Positions 1 to 8,788 of a stretch of 38,525 nt of DNA are shown here, piece after piece. The DNA comes from Microcaldota archaeon. Its GTDB lineage: Archaea; Micrarchaeota; Micrarchaeia; Micrarchaeales; CABMGC01. The notes under the pieces were generated by a model, which saw only the letters and a list, made by a program, of their open reading frames with translations, did no database searches and was not told the DNA's origin. Position numbers and translations under genes: made by a program. Positions within the stretch are counted from its first letter, which is position 1, and each line of letters starts with the position of its first letter. The stretch is taken from positions 1-38,525 of the forward strand of contig JAJZYR010000008.1 in assembly GCA_021797995.1 (NCBI GenBank), given 5' to 3'.

Positions 1-798
1 AACTGGCTTATAACCCCTCCAGGCTTCACGCAAGGAGGTGCACCTTTGGCAGGAGGGCAATTCCCATATAATTATCCTTATAATCAAACATATATAAATG
101 AACTGCATAAGGCAGAAACAGCTGCTGTAAACCATACCAGCAAATATCTCCTGCAATTGCAGATGCAGGGCGCGCATGCGGGCCTATGGGCCATGGCAGG
201 CGCGCGCTACGAATATCTAAGCCCTGCCTTTGCAGGACCTTACAGCGTCCTAACCGATCCGAGGATCAGTGGGGCGGATGCCGCTGCCGTCCTTTCCTGC
301 GGCGCAGGCCCTGACAAGATATTAAAAGGCGCCATGAGGGGGCGGAACGCGCCTGCGCGTTCGCCAATCCTGGAGGCAGCGCGGGAGCGTACGACTGGCG
401 GCACTGCAGACAGGAAGCTGGTGCTGAACCTGCTGAACGGAGGAGCCGCCCTGCTATCCGCAATGCCAGGATATGGATCTTCCAGCACTGCCGAACGAGA
501 GGGCATAGCATCCACGCCAGCATGCTCTGATGTTTCCGGCAGGTCCCGCGGCAGGCGCGGCGCTGCAGGACTGACTGGGGGCGGAGACGCATACTTCAGG
601 TCCAAGGCTCTCCTGGATGCCGATGCTACCGGACTGGTGCACGGCCTCGCGCTAAATAAGAGTGCTGAGACGCCGTCGAAGGCAAAGAGAAGCGGCAGGC
701 TGCGCAGCCTTGCCATTATGGCTGGAGGAGCTGCTGCCGGCTTTGCGGCCGGCATTGCCCTCTTTCCGGCGATAGCAAACGCTCTCTCCTGCCTGTAG
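1..798 (+). CDS. Hypothetical protein with C-terminal hydrophobic segment; frame is open to the window edge, so possibly 5'-partial (track start TTG at 46)
   Basis: Frame of ORF 46..798 stays open back to base 1 (NWLITPPGFTQGGAPLAGGQFPYNYPYNQTYINEL...); AGGAGG-like motif at about 34-40 also allows initiation at TTG 46; C-term SLAIMAGGAAAGFAAGIALFPAIANALSCL looks like a TM helix. Confidence 0.5.
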   Translation, partial: NWLITPPGFTQGGAPLAGGQFPYNYPYNQTYINELHKAETAAVNHTSKYLLQLQMQGAHAGLWAMAGARYEYLSPAFAGPYSVLTDPRISGADAAAVLSCGAGPDKILKGAMRGRNAPARSPILEAARERTTGGTADRKLVLNLLNGGAALLSAMPGYGSSSTAEREGIASTPACSDVSGRSRGRRGAAGLTGGGDAYFRSKALLDADATGLVHGLALNKSAETPSKAKRSGRLRSLAIMAGGAAAGFAAGIALFPAIANALSCL

Positions 799-866
799 AA
801 TAAGGGCTGCGGAACGCTGGCATTTGAGGATTATCCAGACTAGGAAACGGCATGGTTCTGGAGCAT

Positions 867-1202
867 CTACTCGCGCGGCGCGATTATGTAATGCTTCACT
901 ATCTTTATGACCTGGTCGATCGCCCGCCTTATGTCGGCCTCTGTCTTTGCGCCTGTGCAGATTATCTTGCCGTTCTTGAAGAGGAGAAGCGCGGTCTTTG
1001 GCTCGTGGATCTTGCATATCGCCCCGGGAAACTGCTCCGGCTCGTAATCGACGTCTGGAGAGGCCTTCGCGATCCCGTACAGATCGAGCTCTACGCCTAG
1101 ATCCGCACTTGCAACGATATTCTCGATCTTGAACTTAGGATGGGGGCTCACCTTCGTGCCCCTCTTCGCAACGGTTTTAACAACCTTTCCAGTTTTTGCC
1201 AT
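867..1202 (-). CDS. tbp: TATA-box-binding protein homologue with a single TBP repeat (about 111 aa)
   Basis: MAKTGKVV...KFKIENIVASADLGVELDLYGIAKASPDVDYEPEQFPGAICKIHEPKTALLLFKNGKIICTGAKTEADIRRAIDQVIKIVKHYIIAPRE matches one TBP repeat (IENIVAS, YEPEQFPG, ALLLF.NGKI..TGAK.E.D). ATG at 1202; AT-rich TATA-like element upstream on the minus strand near 1247-1259. Confidence 0.85.
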   Translation of the reverse strand: MAKTGKVVKTVAKRGTKVSPHPKFKIENIVASADLGVELDLYGIAKASPDVDYEPEQFPGAICKIHEPKTALLLFKNGKIICTGAKTEADIRRAIDQVIKIVKHYIIAPRE

Positions 1203-1341
1203 TTTATCACTGCTACTTGCATTTGAGCAGTTTAAATAGGACTGAAAGGTATTTATATATTCATATAGCATCTACTATACGCATTTATGCCCCTCCCGCC
1301 TTTGCAGGCCAGGGAGCGCGCATCCTATAACGGTGGAATTT

Positions 1342-1656
1342 ATGGCAGGGAGATCGCACGGACTATTCGCAGGAAGGTCAAGGCACCTTTCAAGGCATGA
1401 CAAGCTCTCGACGCTGGGGATCAGCAGGCTCATAAACAAGTTCAGCGTCGGCGAGAAGGTCGTTGTCGTGCCGCACGGCAGCTTTAGGAACATACCGCAT
1501 CCGCGGTACAAAGGAAGGGTAGGCAGTGTAGTTGGCAGCAGGGGCAAGGCATATGTAATAGAGATTGAACTCTCGAAGTCGATGAAGAGGACGCTGGTAG
1601 TCCCGCAGGAGTACCTTCAGAGGCTGCCTCTTCCAGGACCACAAAGCCCCGCCTGA
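1342..1656 (+). CDS. rpl21e: Ribosomal protein eL21 (L21e)
   Basis: Core F..GEKV.VV...S....PHPRYKGRVGSVVGSRGKAYVIEI typical of eL21; ATG at 1342 preferred over GTG at 1333. Confidence 0.85.
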   Translation: MAGRSHGLFAGRSRHLSRHDKLSTLGISRLINKFSVGEKVVVVPHGSFRNIPHPRYKGRVGSVVGSRGKAYVIEIELSKSMKRTLVVPQEYLQRLPLPGPQSPA

Positions 1657-1698
1657 ACTGCGCTGCAGGCCTGCTGCGGCGCGGAAGGGGAACCGCGC

Positions 1699-2295
1699 TC
1701 AGTAATTCGATGCGTGGGGCATGGCAGGAGGCCTTGTCAGAAGGTAGAACCTGCTTTCCCCCTTTAGCTCCACAATGATCCTTTCCACGATCAGCTTCGC
1801 CGGATCCTGGAGCAGGGAAACCCTGCTGGCGATATCCTTGAAGCTCTCAAAGGGCTTCTCGTCCCTTGCCTCGAGGATCGCCGCCAGGTGCTTCTTGCCC
1901 ACGTTTGGCAGGAGCTCGAGGGAGTGCATCCTGATGTTGAGCGACGACGCATTGTTGAACAGGTCGACGAATCTTTTCTCGTTCTTCCTGACTATCGCAT
2001 ACACAGCATTTGTGAGCTCCTTCCTCGCACCCTCGGTCAGGTCCTGGTAGTTGAGCCTTCCCTTTATCAGCGATATCTTATCACGGTCGCCCTTGCCTAT
2101 GTAGACGCTCTCGCCGACCTTTATCTCCGCGACCCGCGGGACTGCCTCCAGAAGCGTGAACTTGGTCTCGCCTATCATCTGCACAAGCGGTTCAGAGCGG
2201 GCCGAGGAGCTTCTCCCTATCGGCAGGTAATCCAGCACTATCGCATGCTCTTCTAGATCCTCCCTCGTGTGCTCTCTCTCTTCCATCTCCGCCAC
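1699..2295 (-). CDS. DUF655 family archaeal protein (OB/HhH-containing)
   Basis: AIVLDYLPIGR...VGESVYIGKGDRDKI...LELLPNVGKKHLAAILEARDEKPFESFKDI; located beside rpoF as usual in archaea. Confidence 0.8.
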   Translation of the reverse strand: MAEMEEREHTREDLEEHAIVLDYLPIGRSSSARSEPLVQMIGETKFTLLEAVPRVAEIKVGESVYIGKGDRDKISLIKGRLNYQDLTEGARKELTNAVYAIVRKNEKRFVDLFNNASSLNIRMHSLELLPNVGKKHLAAILEARDEKPFESFKDIASRVSLLQDPAKLIVERIIVELKGESRFYLLTRPPAMPHASNY

Positions 2296-2311
2296 CGCCG
2301 CGCCGAACCAC

Positions 2312-2650
2312 TTACCCTCCCCTGTAACTGTTTACCACTGCAAATGCCTTTGCAACGGTCTCCTCGTCCACTCCCCTCTTCTCGATTATCAAAACCTGCT
2401 TGAGCAGTATTATCTCGTTGGGCATTACCTCTATCACCTTTGCCGCTGCCTTCTCCGAGAGGCCAAGCTCCATGAGCTCCTTGAGCATCTTCCTTGCATC
2501 GCCTACGGACAGCTTTGAGAGCTTCTTGGCATACTCCTCTGTGATCTGCTGCTCGTATCCGACCGCGGCGTCTTTCTCCCGCTGCTGGAGTATCTCCAGC
2601 ACTTCAGGCAGTAACGCTATCCTTGTTCCGGCATCGCTCTTTCCTATCAT
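2312..2650 (-). CDS. rpoF: DNA-directed RNA polymerase subunit F (Rpb4)
   Basis: 112 aa, helical, with VGDARKMLKELMELGLSEKAAAKVIEVMPNE; synteny with eL21 and DUF655. Confidence 0.75.
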   Translation of the reverse strand: MIGKSDAGTRIALLPEVLEILQQREKDAAVGYEQQITEEYAKKLSKLSVGDARKMLKELMELGLSEKAAAKVIEVMPNEIILLKQVLIIEKRGVDEETVAKAFAVVNSYRGG

Positions 2651-2999
2651 AAATTTCCACTCCTTCCTGTATTGCTATATATGCTACACGCTTTATTTTA
2701 AGCCTTTCTATCCATTATGGCCTATTATAGCCAACCGCAAAAGTAATTAGACCTGAAAACTTAAGTGCTTCTATGGAATTAGTAAACAGATACGGGTCGA
2801 AAGACATTAGCGGAAGTCTACAAACACAGGTTGGCTGCAGCCAGATTCAAGTGGTGTTCGTATAGAGCAAGCGAGGAGGTGGAAGAAGGATATAGACATC
2901 TATCTACTTGTAGTCCTTATCCTCTCTGCGTGCTTTACGCTCTTCTGGGTCGCCACTGCAAACTATGCTTATGCAACGTACCAAAGCGGCTACTTTGAC

Positions 3000-4430
3000 A
3001 TGGGACAGATACCTTATGCGGCGTACATGCACCTCCATTATCCCAGCGTGATTCCCGGCCTACAGTATCTCGCATTCGGAAATCATGTCTCGATATTTGC
3101 ATTTCTGCTTACCGGAGTCTTTGCGCTGTGGCCAAGCCCCATGTCTTTCATAGCCCTTCAAGACATATCGCTCGCTATTGCCGCGATTCTGATATACCTG
3201 ATAGGAAAGGAGGTTTTGAGGAGCAGATCGATAGGATTCCTGATGTCGCTGGCATTTCTCTTCAACGCCGGAGTGATAGGGATTGTTATATTCAACATAC
3301 ATCTTGAGGGATTCATACTTCTATTCTACATCCTCTCGTTCTACCTCTACATGAAGAACAATATCGCAGGATTCGTGCTGAGCTACATGGCGATGCTCAC
3401 GCTGATGGAGAGCCTGCCGTTCTTGGGAGCGACGCTGCTTGCAGGACTGCTCTACTACGAATTTGTGCACCGCAGAAGATCTCCATCATTTGATGACAGA
3501 GTCCACAGAAAGCGGATGGCCGCGATCGCAATATGCATAATCATTACGATATCGTTTGAGCTCTTTTACTCATATGCAATAGGCGCTCTGCTCTCGCAGT
3601 ACGCATCCGGGCAGTATTCCGGCATGCCTCCTGACATTAAGATCATCAACTTCATAGGCTTTCAATTACAGGCGCTTGGAAGTAACGGCATAGATCAGAT
3701 CAGCTCGACTCTCTTAATCTTTGGGATGGTAGGGACCTTCCTGGTTATCTTCAGTTTCGGTATAACATCATTGGTCGACCCGGTGATGTTCATAATATTC
3801 GAGTCTGTCTGGCTGTTCGAGGTATTCGTGCTGCACAACTTCGGCTTCGCATTGTTCTACTACCAGTACTACTCGTATGCGATAGGCGGATCGCTGGCAG
3901 CCGCGGTTCTAGGCATAATGATATTCATGGAAGAGGAAAGGAGATCCTGGCTCGTTACGGGTATTTTCCGCAGCATGAACTTCATACGCGGAGCATTGAT
4001 ACCTGTAGCCATGGTAATCTCGGCATTTGCAGTCATATGGCTGCTGAGCAGCGCGCCGAGTTTGGTCATAAGCTATGCAACACACAACGCAGGACCCGCC
4101 TCTGATTATGCACAGATAGACTCTGAGCTCGCTACGATACCTTCAAACGCAACGGTGATGACACAGACAAACGTTTATCCACACATGGTCCGCATTCTCA
4201 ACCTTGAGCTCTCTCCAAATGTAAAACAGACGGTGTTCACAAGCAGAGGCGTTGCCATGATAAACCTCACATTCTACTGGTTCAAGCCGCAATATGTAGT
4301 CTTGCTCAAGAACACGCAGGGCTACAGTGCAATGGTCTCGAACTCTTTCAACGTCTACGACTACATGGGGAGTAACTACTCCATTTACTACAACTCTTCG
4401 GACGGGCTGGAGATATACAGGTTGAAGTAG
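3000..4430 (+). CDS. DUF2079-like polytopic membrane protein (GT-C type glycosyltransferase-like); N-terminus extends upstream without a standard start codon
   Basis: Multi-TM; TYQSGYFDMGQIPYAAYMHLHYPSVIPGLQYLAFGNHVSIFAFL resembles the DUF2079 N-terminal segment. Frame continues upstream to a stop at 2808 with a plausible TM (DIYLLVVLILSACFTLFWVATANYAYATYQSGYFDMG). Confidence 0.6.
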   Translation: MGQIPYAAYMHLHYPSVIPGLQYLAFGNHVSIFAFLLTGVFALWPSPMSFIALQDISLAIAAILIYLIGKEVLRSRSIGFLMSLAFLFNAGVIGIVIFNIHLEGFILLFYILSFYLYMKNNIAGFVLSYMAMLTLMESLPFLGATLLAGLLYYEFVHRRRSPSFDDRVHRKRMAAIAICIIITISFELFYSYAIGALLSQYASGQYSGMPPDIKIINFIGFQLQALGSNGIDQISSTLLIFGMVGTFLVIFSFGITSLVDPVMFIIFESVWLFEVFVLHNFGFALFYYQYYSYAIGGSLAAAVLGIMIFMEEERRSWLVTGIFRSMNFIRGALIPVAMVISAFAVIWLLSSAPSLVISYATHNAGPASDYAQIDSELATIPSNATVMTQTNVYPHMVRILNLELSPNVKQTVFTSRGVAMINLTFYWFKPQYVVLLKNTQGYSAMVSNSFNVYDYMGSNYSIYYNSSDGLEIYRLK

Positions 4431-4463
4431 GCAATGCAAGCAGGGTTATAAATTTGCTGTGCG

Positions 4464-5393
4464 ATGGCTCTATCGGGTGCTCTCTTGGACGCGCATACCG
4501 CTTATTCCGAAGTGCTCGCGGAGATGAAAAAGCACATAGCAGGGAAGGAGGACACGATAGAGCTGATGTTCATAACCGTGATTGCGAACGGGCATGCGCT
4601 GCTTGAAGGTGTTCCCGGAGTCGCAAAGACCACGATGTGCAAGGCGATGGCAGATACGATGCAGTCGGATTTCAAGAGAATCCAGGGCACTCCGGACCTC
4701 GTCCCCTCCGATATAACCGGCGAAACGTACATAGACGACAAGAACGAGGTGCAGTTCAAGAAGGGGCCGGTCTTCACGAACATACTCCTTGTGGACGAGC
4801 TGAACAGGTCGCCGCCGAAGACGATGAGCGCGCTGCTCGAGACCCTCGAGGAGCGGCAGGTTACGGCAGCTGGGGTCGACATGCAGCTTCCGAAGCCGTT
4901 TACCGCCTTTGCAACGCAGAATCCGCTCAGGATAGAGGGCACGGAGCAGCTTCCGAAGGTGCTTGCGGACAGGTTTCTTGTGAAGATAGACGTGGACTAC
5001 CCGAAGATTGAGGAGGAGGAGGAGATGATGAGGCTCAAGGAGCATGAGGAGAAGGTCGAGGTGAGGAAGATCATAAATACAAGCGACATACTCGAGATGC
5101 AGGAGAAGGCAAAGGGCGTCACCCTCCCGAACGAGGTCGTCGACTACATCGCCAGGATAGTCAGTGCGACAAGGACCGACATGCACGTCGTCATGGGCGC
5201 GAGCCCCAGGGCCGACCTCTCGTTCATGCGCTCTGCAAAGGCGAAGGCCCTCATTGAGGGGAGGGACACTGTCTCAATCGATGATATAAAGTTCCTTGCA
5301 AGGCCGGTCCTCAGCCACAGGATCTCTGTCAGGTCGACAGGGGGCATAGGCGTCCACGGCATAATCGACGGGATAATAGCGACGCTGAAGTGA
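4464..5393 (+). CDS. MoxR-family AAA+ ATPase
   Basis: GHALLEGVPGVAKTTMCKAMA (Walker A), RIQGTPDLVPSDITG, NILLVDELNRSPPKTMSALLETLEERQVT (Walker B/MoxR signature); TATA-like TTATAAATTT just upstream. Confidence 0.9.
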   Translation: MALSGALLDAHTAYSEVLAEMKKHIAGKEDTIELMFITVIANGHALLEGVPGVAKTTMCKAMADTMQSDFKRIQGTPDLVPSDITGETYIDDKNEVQFKKGPVFTNILLVDELNRSPPKTMSALLETLEERQVTAAGVDMQLPKPFTAFATQNPLRIEGTEQLPKVLADRFLVKIDVDYPKIEEEEEMMRLKEHEEKVEVRKIINTSDILEMQEKAKGVTLPNEVVDYIARIVSATRTDMHVVMGASPRADLSFMRSAKAKALIEGRDTVSIDDIKFLARPVLSHRISVRSTGGIGVHGIIDGIIATLK

Positions 5394-5408
5394 CAAAGAC
5401 AGCGAAAG

Positions 5409-5430
5409 GTATTTAAATAGGTATACCTAT
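5409..5430 (+). promoter_or_regulatory. TATA-like element plus perfect 14-bp palindrome ATAGGTATACCTAT upstream of the pilin-like gene
   Basis: GTATTTAAATA at 5409-5419 and the self-complementary ATAGGTATACCTAT at 5417-5430; start codon of next ORF at 5447/5456. Confidence 0.55.
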
Positions 5431-5446
5431 ATCATCTGTTAAGAAC

Positions 5447-5818
5447 GTGGTTAAGATGAATGTGCCAAGAATCTTGAAGTTTCTGTATTATGCATTTATA
5501 GCCGGAACGCTGATGGCCTCCTTTGTCTACGCAGGTGCCGGTTCAAGCATCTCAGGGAGCTTGTGTGGGATAGTAGGCAGCGTAAGGACAGTAATAGGGG
5601 TGCTGTCACTGCTCCTATTCATAGCAGGCGGGGTACTTTATGCAGGGGCGCACATGCTGCCCGCTGCCGGCAACCTTAGGGGAAACCTGCAGGGCTGGTC
5701 CATGGGCATGATTGTCGGATCAGTTGTTGGCCTGATACTCGTAATCCTTGCGCCTACAATACTGACAATGATTGCAGGTCTGGGAGGCAACTCGGTCACA
5801 ATCGCTAGTGGTTGCTGA
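5447..5818 (+). CDS. Small two-TM protein with N-terminal signal, VirB2/TrbC pilin-like architecture
   Basis: Signal-like N-term followed by VIGVLSLLLFIAGGVLYAGAHMLPAAGNLRGNLQGWSMGMIVGSVVGLILVILAPTIL (TM - polar/basic loop - TM), as in VirB2/TrbC-type pilins; length 123 aa. Confidence 0.55.
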   Translation: MVKMNVPRILKFLYYAFIAGTLMASFVYAGAGSSISGSLCGIVGSVRTVIGVLSLLLFIAGGVLYAGAHMLPAAGNLRGNLQGWSMGMIVGSVVGLILVILAPTILTMIAGLGGNSVTIASGC

Positions 5819-5975
5819 TAGTAGGTATAGCAGAAGGGGCTCACTGCAAAAGGTGGCGGCAGTTCCCATGCGTAGTTTAATCCTCCGCCTTCGGGGTTGC
5901 AGGCCTGGCTTGTTGGGCTTCAGCTTTTTCCACCGGACCTGAAGTTCCCTGAAAGCGATATACGCGATATGGAAG

Positions 5976-7844
5976 TTGATTATGCAGCCATTTGTCAGTC
6001 GCATTAAGCTGAAGTATCCTCTCATTGAGTTCTACACCGCGCTGCTCCTGTTCATTGCATACACCGGAGTGTATCTCTCATTTAGCTTTCCGTACTATGC
6101 GCCTGCCGCGCTCTTCACGATTCTTTTCTTCTCCTATGTAATAATATACATTGTCTGGTCTGGCGGAAGCCTGAAGAGGATCGCGCTCCGCACACTCTTC
6201 GCGCTGATGCTCCTCCTCTTCCTTCTCTTCTTCCTGATGCCCGCCCCTGTATTCTTTGGACAGATGAGAGATCTGGTCTCACTTGGCAGCGGTGTTGGCA
6301 TATACCTCCTTTTCCTGCTGCCAACCTACCTGCTCTTTGCGTTCGGCTGCTACATGTACAGGATAAAGAAGGATCGCAGGGCCGGCTCCATCTTCTTCGC
6401 GATAGGCTTCTCGCTCCTGCTCGTCTTCTTCGGATACTTAGTCACTTACTACAGCGTAGGCGACGAGGTGCTGCTCTCCCTTCAGGCGGTAGTGCAGCTG
6501 CTGCACGGTGCAAACCCCTATTCCTCCTCGATCCTTGGCTTGCTGTACGCATACCGGAACACGGTAGGAGGAACCCTGACTACCGGCAATGTCTATGTAT
6601 CGACGATGGACTATCCGGCCCTTTACTTCCTCTCCTCCGCGCCTTTCTACTTTCTTTCCAGCCAGACAGTCTATGGCCTCGGACATACAGACATGAAGAT
6701 AGAGGTATCTGCGTTTCTTGCCCTTCTCCTCCTGACCTTGGTTTTCTTGAGGGACAGGAAGGACATACTGGGGTTCAGCCCTGCCATCGTGGTCTTCCTC
6801 GCCTTCGTTACCTCCACGATGGTCTCGGCCCCCACCATGCTGATGCTCGCCCTCGTAATAATTGCTTATGCGAGGCTGGACAGCAGATACGCCTTCATTC
6901 CCTTGGGGCTAGCGCTCTCGATACAGCAGGAGCTGTGGCTGCCTGTTGCCTTCCTGATGTTGTTCTCCCTGAACAACGGAAGGCTGAGGGATGCCGTGCG
7001 CAGCATCCTCGGCGCTGCTGCCATCTTCCTGCTCGTCAACGCATACTTCATAGCGCTGAACCCGGCAGCGTTCTTCGGCGATATCTTCCTTCCCCTTGGC
7101 CATATTATACCTTTCAGCGCCACCCCGTTTGCCTCTGTGCTCCTGTACAGCTACGGCGTCGGACTCTCGCTCTCCAGCGCGCTGATGCTTCTCTCCTCTG
7201 CGGCCCTTGCCCTCCTGCTCCTCTACTGGAACAGGAAGGAGCTGATACCGGTATTCAGCCTGGTGCCGCTCCTCTTTCTCTTCCATTCGCTTACAGGCTA
7301 TTACACCTTCTTCCTCTTCTTCCTGGTCTTCGTAATGTCGCTTGGATCCGGCAGGAGGAATGCCGGCCGCTTCACCGCCCTGCTTCGCAGTCGCAAGGCG
7401 CTCCTGTACTCCTTGCTTGCACTGATTGCTGTGATAGGCGTTGCACTGACGTACCAATCACACCTGGGATATGAAAGCAGCTTTGGCATACGCACTGCAA
7501 ACCAGAGCGTGCGCTTCGCTGGGAATAATACCGTATACAGCGCCGATGTACTCCGTACAGGGCGCGGAAACCTTACCCTTTATCTGTACTTGCAGGGCTA
7601 CAGCGCAAACGATACATACCTGCTGTACGGGCTAGGAAACCAGAGTCTCATAGGGACGGCGCCGTTGTGCGGCAGCCCCGAATGCCTGATCAACGTGAAC
7701 AGGATAACGATGCCAGAGAACACAGCCTTGTATCACCTCACTGCGGTGATTAACGGCAGCAACGAGTCATCGAAGGTTACATGCCTCGATGCGATGCTGT
7801 ACAGCCACGATTACATCTACATTAGCAGGCTCGTATGCGGCTAG
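5976..7844 (+). CDS. Large polytopic membrane protein, putative GT-C/GT87-like glycosyltransferase
   Basis: Many TM helices with YSVGDEVLLSLQAVVQLLHGANPYSSSIL, reminiscent of the acidic-motif plus 'G.NPY' segment of GT-C mannosyltransferase-like proteins, and a C-terminal extracytoplasmic domain. Confidence 0.55.
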   Translation: MIMQPFVSRIKLKYPLIEFYTALLLFIAYTGVYLSFSFPYYAPAALFTILFFSYVIIYIVWSGGSLKRIALRTLFALMLLLFLLFFLMPAPVFFGQMRDLVSLGSGVGIYLLFLLPTYLLFAFGCYMYRIKKDRRAGSIFFAIGFSLLLVFFGYLVTYYSVGDEVLLSLQAVVQLLHGANPYSSSILGLLYAYRNTVGGTLTTGNVYVSTMDYPALYFLSSAPFYFLSSQTVYGLGHTDMKIEVSAFLALLLLTLVFLRDRKDILGFSPAIVVFLAFVTSTMVSAPTMLMLALVIIAYARLDSRYAFIPLGLALSIQQELWLPVAFLMLFSLNNGRLRDAVRSILGAAAIFLLVNAYFIALNPAAFFGDIFLPLGHIIPFSATPFASVLLYSYGVGLSLSSALMLLSSAALALLLLYWNRKELIPVFSLVPLLFLFHSLTGYYTFFLFFLVFVMSLGSGRRNAGRFTALLRSRKALLYSLLALIAVIGVALTYQSHLGYESSFGIRTANQSVRFAGNNTVYSADVLRTGRGNLTLYLYLQGYSANDTYLLYGLGNQSLIGTAPLCGSPECLINVNRITMPENTALYHLTAVINGSNESSKVTCLDAMLYSHDYIYISRLVCG

Positions 7845-8014
7845 GGTGGACCGGGGGAAGGAAACTGAGGGGCACGGAGAACCGAACGCCGCTGGCTGCG
7901 GAGACCCTTGCCCCGGCACTGGCGCCAGGCCGCCTCAACATGTCCGGCATGCTGTCGTATCCCGATGTCTTTTTAATCTTTGCATGCGCTAGATATCCGA
8001 AGTATGGTGCGGAG

Positions 8015-8746
8015 ATGGGAAATGTCCTTGCAGACGCTTATGAGACCTACTCGGAGAACCTAAGGCTTGTCCTGGTGTTTTCGATACCGTTCATCATAGC
8101 CTTCGCGATCCCGCTGCTCGCCCCGCTGCCCACCTTCATAGCGGCTGGAGGCACCTTCCTCAGGACTGCAAGCATCTTCGTGAACCCAGACCTGGTCGGG
8201 CTTGCGGTAATCGTTGCGTCGATGATCTTCTCACTCCTCTTCCTCAGCCTTGCATTTGTCGGGATAAGCCTTATAGTCAGGGCGAGGAAGACGCACGTGG
8301 CCGTCGGGAAGAGGGCGCTCAAGGATATCGAGAAGTATGTGGGGAGGGTGTTTGCCGTCCTGCTGGCATACGCGCTCCTGCTCCTTGCGGCGAACATACT
8401 TGGCTATATGGCAGGGGTGCAGGGCCCTGCTACCGCCCTTGCCGGCTTTTTCGGCTTTGCCGTGATCTTCTACGTGCCTAGCGCGATCGTGGTCGACAAC
8501 AAGAGGATAGGGAGGGCTGTCAGGGACAGCGTGAGGCTCGTGCTCCATGCGCCGCAGTACTACCTGCTCTGGCTTTTTCTGCTTGCCGCAGTGATAACGC
8601 TTGCCGACGCCTTCTTTATCTTTGTTGCCGGGACTGCCTGGTCCGGCTTTATAGTGCTCATAGCGACGTCGGTGCTCATCCTGCCTTACTTTGTCATACT
8701 GCAGGCGGAGTCGTACATGAAGAGATTTGCCCTCCTTACACATTGA
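8015..8746 (+). CDS. Six-TM integral membrane protein (DUF7847/DUF975-like)
   Basis: MGNVLADAYETYSENLRLVLVFSIPFIIAFAIPLL...FYVPSAIVVDNKRIGRAVRDSVRLVLHAPQYYLLWLF; ATG at 8015 in frame with the ORF; TTTTTAAT TATA-like element about 40 bp upstream, so the track start at 7835 is probably too early. Confidence 0.55.
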   Translation: MGNVLADAYETYSENLRLVLVFSIPFIIAFAIPLLAPLPTFIAAGGTFLRTASIFVNPDLVGLAVIVASMIFSLLFLSLAFVGISLIVRARKTHVAVGKRALKDIEKYVGRVFAVLLAYALLLLAANILGYMAGVQGPATALAGFFGFAVIFYVPSAIVVDNKRIGRAVRDSVRLVLHAPQYYLLWLFLLAAVITLADAFFIFVAGTAWSGFIVLIATSVLILPYFVILQAESYMKRFALLTH

Positions 8747-8788
8747 CATTGCGTCATGTTTATATTCTGATAATACGATGCCATTAGC

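Noticed and set aside
240-1017. Minus-strand ORFs 240..755, 266..592 and 652..1017
   Set aside because: Overlap the 1-798 ORF or the TBP gene, Ala/Arg/Ser-rich shadow translations; in particular 652..1017 does not encode a second TBP repeat.
4470-5186. 238-aa minus-strand ORF opposite the MoxR ATPase
   Set aside because: Antisense shadow; Leu/Arg/His-rich composition, and the plus strand has clear AAA motifs.
7835-8014. N-terminal extension of the 7835..8746 ORF (MRLGWTGGRKLRGTENRTPL...)
   Set aside because: Overlaps the preceding gene's end and lies upstream of a good TATA-like element; ATG 8015 is a better start.
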